A stretch of DNA of 64,000 nt from Acinetobacter sp. ANC 4169 (GTDB taxonomy: Bacteria > Pseudomonadota > Gammaproteobacteria > Pseudomonadales > Moraxellaceae): positions 1 through 64,000 of the forward strand of contig NZ_NEGE01000002.1 of assembly GCF_002135355.1 (NCBI RefSeq), written 5' to 3'. Below the pieces are notes generated by a model. That model had not been told where the DNA came from. It did no database searches and worked only from the letters and a program-made list of their open reading frames with translations. Positions 55,650 to 63,320 of this stretch are shown one piece after another. Both the position numbers and the translations under genes were made by a program. The stretch's first letter is position 1, and the number at the start of each line of letters is the position of its first letter.

Positions 55650-55672
55650 CTTGAAATTGTAACATTTTCAAG
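55650..55672. promoter_or_regulatory. Inverted repeat upstream of umuC, fits the UmuD-type SOS operator
   Basis: CTTGAAA and TTTCAAG flank TTGTAACAT, centre near 55661, 8-30 bases before the umuC start. In Acinetobacter the LexA-like UmuDAb represses SOS genes at sites of the type TTGAAAATGTNNNTTTTTCAA. The same element stands upstream of umuD, and both share CTAATCTTGAAAA toward the gene. Confidence 0.75.
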
Positions 55673-55983
55673 ATTAGAATAATCAAATCGCTCAGTAATT
55701 TCAAATTTAAAAAATGAAGATAATCAAGAGCGCATTCGATAAAGAGCTTGAGCAGCCTGTAAGCTTCAGTGTACTTACAGTTAATAGCGTAAAGATCAGA
55801 TTTAATGATGCATTAAAAATCAGTAAATTAATATTTTGATCATTACAATGAATTAAGTCGATACAGTTTGCGGGTTGGTTAAGTGGAAATATCCGCTAGA
55901 TTAATAAGAGTCGTAATACATACGGCATATCCTAGTAATCTGATTGAGCAATCAGAATCTAGTAATCAATGCAAAGGATGGAT
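55673..55983. other. Intergenic, umuC to hydrophilin
   Basis: No gene seen in about 310 bases; AT-rich. It probably holds the hydrophilin promoter. AATCTGATTGAGCAATCAGAAT near 55937-55958 is an imperfect palindrome of unknown role. Confidence 0.4.
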
Positions 55984-56133
55984 ATGAAAATGGCTAATCA
56001 ACAACAATCGAATCCGCAAAGCGAAAACCAAAAGCATCAACAGCAGCAACAACAGCAGCAAGACAATCAACGTCAGCAAAACCAAGGCAATCAACGCCAA
56101 CAGCAGCAAAAAAACCCTCAACAGCAAAAATAA
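55984..56133 (+). CDS. Small Gln-rich hydrophilin, 49 residues
   Basis: MKMANQQQSNPQSENQKHQ followed by a run of seven Gln and QRQQNQGNQRQ-type repeats; about half of all residues are Gln. AAAGGATGGAT precedes the ATG. No hydrophobic core; disordered by composition. It lies between umuC and umuD on the opposite strand, with its own terminator. Of the four hydrophilins in the window it is the closest in style to the one at 23925. Confidence 0.65.
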   Translation: MKMANQQQSNPQSENQKHQQQQQQQQDNQRQQNQGNQRQQQQKNPQQQK

Positions 56134-56160
56134 TCCTCAGCCAAGCTAAGGATTCATCAC

Positions 56161-56189
56161 AAAGCCTCAAGTTTACTTGGGGCTTTTTA
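56161..56189 (+). terminator. Rho-independent terminator
   Basis: AAAGCCTCAAGT-TT-ACTTGGGGCTTT with a T-run and one G-T pair, after the hydrophilin gene. Confidence 0.82.
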
Positions 56190-56441
56190 TTGGTCTATCA
56201 AATTTCCTCGATTAGATGCTACTTGAAACGAGAGCCACGTATTTATCCATCTTGAGTCCTATTTTTTATAAGCGTCTTGCAGAAATAGATCATTCCAATA
56301 AAAAAAGACTTACTAACGATATTCTGCAAAGTTTTGCAGATTGCGAATAGATAAAGTCCAAACAAAACCTGATTTTTTACAGGTGCCACGGGTATGCATA
56401 AAACCTGGCTCGCATCTGCCTTTAGTTGTTGATTTTGAGCA
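56190..56441. other. Intergenic, hydrophilin to umuD end
   Basis: About 250 bases with no gene seen. A repeated TTTTGCAGAT / CTGCAAAG pair is visible near 56320-56342. It contains the 3-prime flank of umuD. Confidence 0.3.
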
Positions 56442-57062
56442 TTAGCGCAATTTTTTTAAAATACAGGTCACCACACCCCAAATAATCAGCTGTTCTTCAC
56501 TGCGCAAATAAATATCCGGATATTCCGGGTTTTCTGCTTTTAACCAGATATTCAGTTCTCCATTTTTCTGTTTTTCTATCATTAATCGTTTAACGGTAAA
56601 GTCATTATTAATTAAGGCTAGAACGATATCGCCGTGTTCTGCCTTTAGGCTGCGGTCAATTAAAATCTGGTCATCAATGTCTATACCTGCATTTTTCATC
56701 GACAACGAATTTACGCGTAATACAAAGGTACTTGAGGGGTTATGCACCAGATAGCGGTTTAAATCGATGAAGTCTTCTGCATAATCCTGAGCTGGAGAGG
56801 GGAAACCGGCAGCGACTGACTCCAAAGGATAAGGAATATCAAGCTGGGTCTGAATCTGTATAGGATGCAGTTCAATCTTCTGACTGCGGTCATCTGCAGG
56901 TTTGGGTTTTAACCAGGATTTGATTTGCAGCACTTTAGACTCTGGTACACGCATCACCACAGTTTTTTCTTGATATTGGGTTTTACGGCCGGCATTTTTG
57001 CGTTTGCCGCCGTGACCATGCTCAGTGCTTATTGTGGATTCTTTGGTATGGTGAAGTTTCAT
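56442..57062 (-). CDS. umuD: UmuD/LexA-type S24 protease with long N-terminus (UmuDAb-like)
   Basis: 206 residues, about 65 longer than E. coli UmuD. The self-cleavage site is Ala85-Gly86 (AAGFPSPAQDY), with the catalytic dyad Ser121 (VNSLSM) and Lys158 (FTVKRL). In A. baylyi UmuDAb these are A83, S119 and K156, so the match is direct. UmuDAb acts as the LexA-like SOS repressor of Acinetobacter and is cleaved after DNA damage. The basic N-terminal 60 residues (HGHGGKRKNAGRKTQ) are the extension involved in DNA binding. An operator-like site lies just upstream. Confidence 0.92.
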   Translation of the reverse strand: MKLHHTKESTISTEHGHGGKRKNAGRKTQYQEKTVVMRVPESKVLQIKSWLKPKPADDRSQKIELHPIQIQTQLDIPYPLESVAAGFPSPAQDYAEDFIDLNRYLVHNPSSTFVLRVNSLSMKNAGIDIDDQILIDRSLKAEHGDIVLALINNDFTVKRLMIEKQKNGELNIWLKAENPEYPDIYLRSEEQLIIWGVVTCILKKLR

Positions 57063-57071
57063 TTTAATCTT

Positions 57072-57094
57072 TTTGATTTTGTAACCTTTTCAAG
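57072..57094. promoter_or_regulatory. Inverted repeat upstream of umuD, fits the UmuD-type SOS operator
   Basis: TTTGATTTTGTAAC on the left and CTTTTCAAG on the right, 10 bases from the umuD ATG. It shares TGTAAC and TTTTCAAGATTAG with the umuC site. The left arm is less exact than the umuC copy. It could also influence the Imm33-like gene that starts about 95 bases away. Confidence 0.7.
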
Positions 57095-57188
57095 ATTAGC
57101 AAAAAATACTTAAAATAAAAAGTTTAGCTATGCTAAATCGTTCTAAGTTAAACTGTCGCTATTCGGTTTTATATGCCAGAGAAGTGCA

Positions 57189-57551
57189 ATGTCAAAAAAT
57201 TCCCAACTTTCACCCCTAGAAGAACTTATTGCAGAACAAAAGTTATTGTGTGAGGAGTTTGATTCCGCCTATATCCAGGTAAGTGGTGATGATGTGGTAG
57301 CCATTGCGGTGCAAACTTTAAATAAAGAACCGATTGTCGGGATTCGTAAAAAGCCAGAAACTGATGAAAATATTGGCTGGTTTATTTACGGTGGCGAGTT
57401 GGAAGCGGGGGAAGACTTTTTCCAGACCATGACGGTTCGCGAATTACAGGATATTTTACCTGAAGCGCTACCATACCTGGCTTTGGCTGAAGGTTTCCGT
57501 TTTATGATTGATCGTGAAGATTATGAAGATGTCTGGAAAGAAGACCAATAA
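57189..57551 (+). CDS. Imm33-like / DUF2185-type protein
   Basis: 120 residues. GWFIYGGELEAGEDFFQTMTVRELQDILPEALPYLALAEGFRFMIDREDYEDVWKE resembles the DUF2185 or Imm33 immunity fold (a WxFxxGxE strand, then a helix and an acidic tail). Such proteins neutralise polymorphic toxins. No toxin gene is adjacent, although a type VI secretion locus begins 4 kb away. It is divergent from umuD and may share its control region. Moderate confidence in the family. Confidence 0.6.
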   Translation: MSKNSQLSPLEELIAEQKLLCEEFDSAYIQVSGDDVVAIAVQTLNKEPIVGIRKKPETDENIGWFIYGGELEAGEDFFQTMTVRELQDILPEALPYLALAEGFRFMIDREDYEDVWKEDQ

Positions 57552-57557
57552 TGCATG

Positions 57558-57583
57558 AGCCACTTTATCAGTGGCTTTTTTTG
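57558..57583 (+). terminator. Rho-independent terminator
   Basis: GAGCCACT-TTATC-AGTGGCTT followed by T6, after the Imm33-like gene. Confidence 0.85.
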
Positions 57584-57742
57584 ACACGTAGAATGTAAAA
57601 CTCAGCTTTCTGAATAGATGTATTATTCCCCAAATAAGCTGACTGCAAAGCGTTACATTTCTATGCTGGTGTATTTATAGACAATTATTGCGGCTATGTT
57701 AATATAATAGGCAAATACACCTTGTGTAACGGGAGTTGTTCC

Positions 57743-58000
57743 ATGACAGCTTATACCATCATGAAAGCAGGCAAATATGAGGATGACATGATTCCTAAAC
57801 TTGCCATACATGCTTTCCGTCATGCCTTTAACAAAGCATGTGCGGCAGCAACGGTTGTTTATGCAAAAGAACAGCAACTGGTACAGCATGAAGTCAATGG
57901 ACAAGAAACCGTGATAGCTGACTTACATCAAGCTTATGTGAGTGTTAACCATCTTCCTAAAGTTTTAAAACGCAAGAGAAAACAAGAGGCAGCTGTATAA
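57743..58000 (+). CDS. Small protein preceding the zeta-like gene, putative antitoxin
   Basis: 85 residues starting MTAYTIMKAGKYEDDMIPKLA; the ATG at 57743 has GGGAGTTGTTCC upstream. Helical, with KACAAATVVYAKEQQLVQHEVNGQETVIADL near the middle and a very basic tail KVLKRKRKQEAAV. It ends 4 bases before the zeta-like gene. No epsilon-antitoxin match is claimed, but gene order, size and tight spacing are those of an antitoxin. Inference. Confidence 0.6.
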   Translation: MTAYTIMKAGKYEDDMIPKLAIHAFRHAFNKACAAATVVYAKEQQLVQHEVNGQETVIADLHQAYVSVNHLPKVLKRKRKQEAAV

Positions 58001-58004
58001 CTGA

Positions 58005-58754
58005 ATGCCTCAACCAAGAATAAGGATGTTTGCCGGTCCGAATGGATCTGGAAAAAGTACCGTCAAAGAATATTTATTGCCCCATCATATTGGGGCTTAT
58101 TTAAATGCCGATGACTTGGAACATAATCTGCGCTCGAGTCAGCGACTGGATTTAATGGCCTATCATCCTGCATTAAAAGCCCAAGCTCTAGTGGCTTTTC
58201 TTCAACAGAAAAAACGTCCTCAATCCGGGCAGCTGGTTGCTTTACTGCAACAAGAGCCTAGCGTAGTCGATGACAGCATTATCCAGTTTCATGCATCAGA
58301 AATAGATTCTTATCTTTGCGCACGGATTATTGACTATATCCGGCTGGAATTTTTGCGCTTAAAAATCAGTTTTACCTTTGAAACGGTAATGTCGCATATC
58401 TCTAAGGTTGAGTTTTTACAACAAGCACAGCGGCAGGGGTTTAAAACCTATTTATATTATGTTTCTACGGTAGACCCGCGAATTAATATTGCCCGGGTTA
58501 AATATCGGGTAAGTGTAGGTGGACATCCTGTTCCCGAGCAAAAGATTGTGGAACGTTATTACCGCAGCATGGATTTGCTCATGCAGGCGATCGATGCCAG
58601 TGATCGTACCTATCTGTTTGATAACTCTTCTAATGGCGAAAAAGCGGCCTTTATTGCCGAGATTGAAGCTGCTGAAACATTGAAAATGAATCCGGCGCTT
58701 GAGCAATTACCGTGGTGGTTTGCAGAAAAAGTACTGCAAGATTTTATGGAATAA
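58005..58754 (+). CDS. Zeta-toxin-like kinase
   Basis: 249 residues. Walker A is AGPNGSGKST (10-19), then NADDLE, KISFTFETVMSH (family FETT-like block) and VSVGGHPVPEQKIVERYYRSM, typical of the zeta toxin family that phosphorylates UDP-N-acetylglucosamine or similar substrates. It starts at ATG 58005, 4 bases after the small gene before it. Together they form a two-gene toxin-antitoxin-like module. Inhibitory activity is inferred, not seen. Confidence 0.82.
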   Translation: MPQPRIRMFAGPNGSGKSTVKEYLLPHHIGAYLNADDLEHNLRSSQRLDLMAYHPALKAQALVAFLQQKKRPQSGQLVALLQQEPSVVDDSIIQFHASEIDSYLCARIIDYIRLEFLRLKISFTFETVMSHISKVEFLQQAQRQGFKTYLYYVSTVDPRINIARVKYRVSVGGHPVPEQKIVERYYRSMDLLMQAIDASDRTYLFDNSSNGEKAAFIAEIEAAETLKMNPALEQLPWWFAEKVLQDFME

Positions 58755-58930
58755 TTTATAGAAGAATAATGCTTTATATCAAAATCACTGCATATAAAGA
58801 GTATCATGATTCAACAAGCTGAAAAAAATCAAACAAGATTTAACCAGATCCGATATTAGCTACGCCGTGTAAAGCGTATAGTGTTTTATTAAACAAGCAA
58901 CTCCATATTTAAGCTGCAAAATTCAACATT

Positions 58931-58967
58931 TTTAATATATTTTAATATATAATATCAAAATATATAT
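58931..58967. promoter_or_regulatory. AT-rich inverted repeat before the sulfur module
   Basis: TTTAATATAT occurs twice in tandem (58931-58950), and ATATATTTT pairs with AAAATATATAT around 58950. It lies directly upstream of the YeeE/YedE genes, where BigR/ArsR-type persulfide sensors bind in related clusters. No bigR gene is in the window. Confidence 0.5.
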
Positions 58968-58987
58968 TGTTTATGGAGCTTTCATTT

Positions 58988-59404
58988 ATGCATGATTTCC
59001 TGCTCGCATTTCTAGGTGGCATTCTTCTTGGAATATCCGTAGTGGGATATCTGTATGTGAATGGTCGTATTGCCGGGGTAAGTGGTTTAATCGCTCAAGT
59101 CCTTAACCCGCAAGCCCTGTTTAAAACGCCAGCATTCTGGTTTCTATTCGGGTTATTGGTAGTGCCATTTTTCTATGGCATGCTGCATGCACCCGATATT
59201 GAAATAAAGGCCAGTCCTCTTATGCTGATTATTGCCGGATTGTTGGTAGGGTTTGGTACACGTATGGGTTCAGGATGTACCAGTGGACACGGGATTTGTG
59301 GCATCAGCCGACTGTCTAAACGTTCAATAATAGCAACCCTGGCATTTATGTTTGCCGGATTTGTGACGGTGTATATCATTCGCCATGTAACAGGAGCATT
59401 CTGA
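58988..59404 (+). CDS. YeeE/YedE-family membrane protein, half 1
   Basis: 138 residues from MHDFLLAFLGGILLGISVVG; the ATG at 58988 is preferred since GGAG lies 8 bases before. Four hydrophobic helices. The blocks GYLYVNGRIAGVSG and GSGCTSGHGICG, with the Cys pair near residue 97, are the sulfur-transport signature. It would move thiosulfate or another reduced sulfur species through the inner membrane together with its partner half. Confidence 0.88.
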   Translation: MHDFLLAFLGGILLGISVVGYLYVNGRIAGVSGLIAQVLNPQALFKTPAFWFLFGLLVVPFFYGMLHAPDIEIKASPLMLIIAGLLVGFGTRMGSGCTSGHGICGISRLSKRSIIATLAFMFAGFVTVYIIRHVTGAF

Positions 59405-59405
59405 T

Positions 59406-59822
59406 ATGAAAAACATCTGGGCTTTTCTCTTCGGTGGTTTATTTTCAGTCGGACTCATGTTGTCTGGTATGTCTAATCCTAAAAAAGTATTAGATTTTTT
59501 AGATTTGTTTGGTCAATGGGATGCAAGTCTGGCCTTTGTCATGCTGGGTGCCATTGCTGTGGCATTTATTCCATTCCAAAAAGCGGTACATCAACAGGCA
59601 CCTAAAACAGTGTATGGAGATGCCATTGATTTACCTAAAAACAATAAGATAGATTCTAAATTATTGATAGGCAGCTTGATTTTTGGAATTGGTTGGGGGA
59701 TTGCTGGAATCTGTCCTGCACCCAGTCTGACTTTAATTGGTTTGGGATATTATCAAGCCCTTTACTTTATAGCCGCCATGTTTGCGGGCATGCTGATTCA
59801 GCGCCAATTGATGGGAAAATAA
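59406..59822 (+). CDS. YeeE/YedE-family membrane protein, half 2 (DUF6691)
   Basis: 138 residues, MKNIWAFLFGGLFSVGLMLSGMSNPKKVLDFLDLFGQWD, then GWGIAGICPAPSLTLIG, the second sulfur-channel block with Cys. One base after the first half, so translationally linked; the two halves together equal a full-length YeeE. Confidence 0.9.
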   Translation: MKNIWAFLFGGLFSVGLMLSGMSNPKKVLDFLDLFGQWDASLAFVMLGAIAVAFIPFQKAVHQQAPKTVYGDAIDLPKNNKIDSKLLIGSLIFGIGWGIAGICPAPSLTLIGLGYYQALYFIAAMFAGMLIQRQLMGK

Positions 59823-59824
59823 GT

Positions 59825-60697
59825 ATGATGCAGCAACCACAAGTTCAGCACTTTTTTGATCAGCAGACCAATACCTTTAGCTATGTGGTGACAGATCCTG
59901 TCAGCCAGCGCTGCGCCATCATCGATAGTGTGCTGGATTACGATGCGCCGTCAGCAACTACCAAGACTACACAGGCCGATTTAATCATCGACTACGTGCA
60001 TCAAAATAGCCTAAGCGTAGAGTGGATTTTGGAAACCCATGTTCATGCAGATCACCTAACAGCATCGCAATATTTAAAAGCGCAATTAGGCGGGAAAATT
60101 GCGATGAGCAAAAAAATAGCCATTGTGCAGGAAACCTTTAGCGCGATTTATAATCTGGACATCAAACACTTTAATGCCAGTCAAAGCTTTGATCATCTGT
60201 TTGAAGATGGGGAAGCATTTAAAATAGGGGAGCTGACAGCCTATAACATTCCTACACCCGGGCACACACCTGCATGCTTAAGCTATGTCATTGGTGATGC
60301 TGTATTTGTAGGCGACACCTTATTTATGCCGGATTACGGCACAGCACGCTGTGATTTCCCCAAGGGCAGTGCAGCTACTTTATTTGATTCCGTTCAAGCG
60401 CTTTACCAGCTGGATAATCAAATCCGGGTGTTCCTCTGTCATGATTATTTACCCCAAGGTCGGCAGGAATATCGCTGTGAAAGCAGTATTCAAGAGCAGA
60501 AGAACAGTAATATTCACCTGAATGAACATACAAGCAAAGCAGATTTTGTGGAAATGCGTAACCGCCGTGATGCGACCTTGTCTATGCCTAAACTGATTTT
60601 ACCTGCCATTCAGGTGAATATGGATGGAGGGCGGTTTCCTGATCCTGAAGCAAACGGCATCCGCTATTTAAAATTGCCACTCAATTATTTTAAATAA
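59825..60697 (+). CDS. Metallo-beta-lactamase-fold persulfide dioxygenase-like (Blh/ETHE1)
   Basis: 290 residues from ATG 59825, two bases after the previous stop. The metal site is THVHADHLTAS (HxHxDH), then PTPGHTPACLSYVIGD, GDTLFMPDYGTARCDFPKGSAATLFDSV and LCHDYLPQGRQ. This is the Blh/ETHE1 pattern, oxidising glutathione persulfide to sulfite. It lacks a rhodanese domain. The transport halves and the dioxygenase form the classic sulfide detoxification unit. The frame is open upstream inside the previous gene, but that start is not credible. Confidence 0.9.
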   Translation: MMQQPQVQHFFDQQTNTFSYVVTDPVSQRCAIIDSVLDYDAPSATTKTTQADLIIDYVHQNSLSVEWILETHVHADHLTASQYLKAQLGGKIAMSKKIAIVQETFSAIYNLDIKHFNASQSFDHLFEDGEAFKIGELTAYNIPTPGHTPACLSYVIGDAVFVGDTLFMPDYGTARCDFPKGSAATLFDSVQALYQLDNQIRVFLCHDYLPQGRQEYRCESSIQEQKNSNIHLNEHTSKADFVEMRNRRDATLSMPKLILPAIQVNMDGGRFPDPEANGIRYLKLPLNYFK

Positions 60698-60971
60698 GAT
60701 CAAGCATAGAGTAGACGTTTAATAATCTAGTGTCATTCCGCATGTCTAAGACAATATTCAAGATTTAAGTTTTTGATTTATTTTATTCTGGTCAGGATTG
60801 GCATTCTAATCTCTTTTATTCGATACATCTTAATAAAATACAAGATCTGAACTTATCTATCACTCAAAATAGCCTAAGCAAAAAATATATGCTTAAAATG
60901 GCAATTGATTAAATGCCTATTATCGTCAAAGATAACCTATCTAAAAGGTTACCAAGGTCATTCCCAAAGCC

Positions 60972-61736
60972 ATGATTTTAAATCACCAAACTCATCACAA
61001 TGAAGGCACAACAGAAAAAACACCACTCGTTTTTATTCATGGTCTTTTTGGTAGTTTAAGCAATTTAGGCATGCTGGCACGTGCATTTTACCCATCACAT
61101 CCGGTCATTCAGCTGGATGTACGTAATCATGGTCATTCAGCACATTCAGCAACCATGAATTATGCCGTGATGGCACAAGATATTTTAGAAACCTTAGATG
61201 CCTTGAATATTCAGAAATTTTCCCTGATTGGCCATTCAATGGGGGGGAAAATTGCCATGCAACTGGCCAAAAGTGCCGCTGAGCGATTAGAGCAGCTGGT
61301 GGTTCTAGATATGGCACCATTTGCGTATCAAGAAAGTCATCACGAGCAAATTTTCAAAGCTTTATTTGCCGTCAAAAATGCCCAGATTGAAAGTCGCCAA
61401 CAGGCGACCCAAATTATGCGTGAATATTTACATGAAGAAATGGTGATCCAGTTTTTAATGAAGTCCTTTAATAAAGGGCAATGGTTATTTAATGTCGATG
61501 CATTATTTCATCATTATTCAGAGATCTTGGATTGGAAGGCAATCCAGCCATGGCAAAAAGAGGCACTGTTTATTCGTGGCGGTAAGTCGGCTTATATCAG
61601 TAAAGATGAACATTTTAGTGCGATCAAGCAGCAATTTCCGCATGCCAAAATTCAGGTGATTGAGGATGCAGGCCATTGGCTGCATGCTGAAAAAACGCAA
61701 CAGGTTCTGGATGAAATGAACCAATATCTAAACTAA
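60972..61736 (+). CDS. ybfF: Alpha/beta hydrolase, YbfF-like esterase
   Basis: 254 residues. HGLFGSLSNLGMLARAF, DVRNHGHS, nucleophile elbow GHSMGG (Ser near 108), VVLDMAPF and GHWLHAEK (catalytic His) match the YbfF esterase closely. It hydrolyses short acyl thioesters or esters in vitro; the physiological substrate is unclear. Monocistronic. Confidence 0.9.
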   Translation: MILNHQTHHNEGTTEKTPLVFIHGLFGSLSNLGMLARAFYPSHPVIQLDVRNHGHSAHSATMNYAVMAQDILETLDALNIQKFSLIGHSMGGKIAMQLAKSAAERLEQLVVLDMAPFAYQESHHEQIFKALFAVKNAQIESRQQATQIMREYLHEEMVIQFLMKSFNKGQWLFNVDALFHHYSEILDWKAIQPWQKEALFIRGGKSAYISKDEHFSAIKQQFPHAKIQVIEDAGHWLHAEKTQQVLDEMNQYLN

Positions 61737-61777
61737 GTTCTTATGCGCAGAGTAGCTGTCAGATTTTAATCTTACTG

Positions 61778-62734
61778 TTACTCAAAAGCTTCATTGCCAT
61801 GCTCGGCTAACAGTTGACCTTCAGCAGTTAACTGTTCAGCCATTACAGCTGTTTTTCTAAGTCCGGGCATGCGATATTCACTATGTCCATAATCTTGAAT
61901 GGAGGTCCAGCGGCCACCCCAAGTTAAACCGACCGATTCAGCAACTGTTCCATAGAGTTGATAACCTTGCATTGCCCAAGGATCCCGTTCCGAAATAATC
62001 ACTTTACCGTTACGCTTAAATGCAATATCGGCAGCTAAGCCAAATTGATGATAACTTTGAAAAGCTTTGGCACGGGTAATATGACTATTTCCAGCCAGGG
62101 AATTCTGGCGCTCTGGACTACGATAACCCTCTAATAAAACCATCTCATAACCATAACGTTCTTGCATGATTTTAAATACCATTAATAAACGTTGTTTATA
62201 ACGTGGATTCATTTTGTGCCATTTACGATCGGCGGATAGCAGGTCGGTATAGGAATGTTGCCTGTGCACACCTTCGATACCGGGATTAAAAGCCTCAGCC
62301 TGAACACTAGATTCAATATCTCTTATAGAATTTACCGCTTCTTCAATTAATGATTGTTCCACTTCGGCGGGTGGTGAAAGAATTTGCCCATCGAGTAGGG
62401 CATAAATTTGCGGATCAACTTCTCTTAAATAATTGGCTTCAATTTTGGTCGGGTTTATGGGACGGGTAAAAGCAAAAATCAAGATGCTGGAAAATAGTAA
62501 AAAACCTGCAACAAGAATCCACCATTGCTGTAAATGCCACTGCGACTGCAGTTGTTCAGGTGCAGCAGCATCATTTAACTGTTGAGTAAATTGTTTGGCC
62601 GAATAGAATTTTTCCTTACTTTGTGAAATAAGGATGAAAAAGAAGTTTTGTACTTTAATGCGTAAATCATAAGAAAATAACCATGCCAGACTACAAGCTA
62701 ACAAGATAAAACCAGTAAAAATAACAAGAGTCAT
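61778..62734 (-). CDS. tagX: T6SS-associated cell-wall endopeptidase
   Basis: 318 residues. An N-terminal pair of membrane helices (about 2-24 and 70-90) precedes an M15-type peptidase domain with GYRSPERQNSLAGNSHITRAKAFQSYHQFGLAADIAF (Zn ligands His and Asp) and DYGHSEYRMPG (third ligand). This is the Acinetobacter TagX L,D-endopeptidase that opens peptidoglycan for assembly of the type VI apparatus. It overlaps the preceding gene by 4 bases (ATGA). Confidence 0.85.
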   Translation of the reverse strand: MTLVIFTGFILLACSLAWLFSYDLRIKVQNFFFILISQSKEKFYSAKQFTQQLNDAAAPEQLQSQWHLQQWWILVAGFLLFSSILIFAFTRPINPTKIEANYLREVDPQIYALLDGQILSPPAEVEQSLIEEAVNSIRDIESSVQAEAFNPGIEGVHRQHSYTDLLSADRKWHKMNPRYKQRLLMVFKIMQERYGYEMVLLEGYRSPERQNSLAGNSHITRAKAFQSYHQFGLAADIAFKRNGKVIISERDPWAMQGYQLYGTVAESVGLTWGGRWTSIQDYGHSEYRMPGLRKTAVMAEQLTAEGQLLAEHGNEAFE

Positions 62735-63297
62735 GGAGATACGGCGTTTTCTGGGGGGATGACTGGTGTTTTAGTCTCAGAGATTGTTATAGAAGCTTGC
62801 GGTAATTCATTTGCTTCAACTTCTTTTACTGCATGTTTTATCGAAATTTCAGGCAGATTTACAAGTGTAGGCTTCGGGGTAGAAACGGGTACTTCGGTTT
62901 TTTTTATTGTTTTATCTACCGCCTTGTTGTGGGATGAATGCTGCTGTGACCGAACTTGGCTGTGCATAGTATTCTGATGTTTTGCTACTGACTTTAATTG
63001 AGTTTGATGGGTAAAAATTTGGCTTAAATCACTCTCTTGTGGTTGAGGAAATTCAAGAGGATGATCATCCTCATTTTCTTTCTTTCCCAAGACATCTTGC
63101 TGGGAAAGATAGGCGTTGCTAGATACAGAGTGACTCTGAATTTCTTGATGATCTAAACTGTTTAAATAGCTATAACCCAAAATAGCACTAAAAATAATGC
63201 CGGCACAAAAGCCTAAAATTCCATAACACACTGCTGAATTAGATTTCTTTTTTTCAGGCTGAAATATTCTTAAAAAAGTAGGTTTTGGATTTGCCAT
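62731..63297 (-). CDS. T6SS-locus membrane protein with disordered periplasmic tail
   Basis: 188 residues. A basic start (MANPKPTFLRIFQPEKKKSN) precedes one membrane helix at about 23-44 (VCYGILGFCAGIIFSAILGYSYL), then some 140 residues rich in Ser, Gln, His, Pro and Lys, probably disordered outside the membrane. No domain recognised. Its stop overlaps tagX, so translation is coupled, and it lies directly after tssL. Probably a genus-specific T6SS accessory protein. Confidence 0.7.
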   Translation of the reverse strand: MANPKPTFLRIFQPEKKKSNSAVCYGILGFCAGIIFSAILGYSYLNSLDHQEIQSHSVSSNAYLSQQDVLGKKENEDDHPLEFPQPQESDLSQIFTHQTQLKSVAKHQNTMHSQVRSQQHSSHNKAVDKTIKKTEVPVSTPKPTLVNLPEISIKHAVKEVEANELPQASITISETKTPVIPPENAVSP

Positions 63298-63320
63298 TTG
63301 CTAATTTTCTTTTTTGAATT

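Noticed and set aside
59693..59824. Upstream extension of the persulfide dioxygenase frame
   Set aside because: It overlaps the YeeE half in another frame. The family start lies at 59825.
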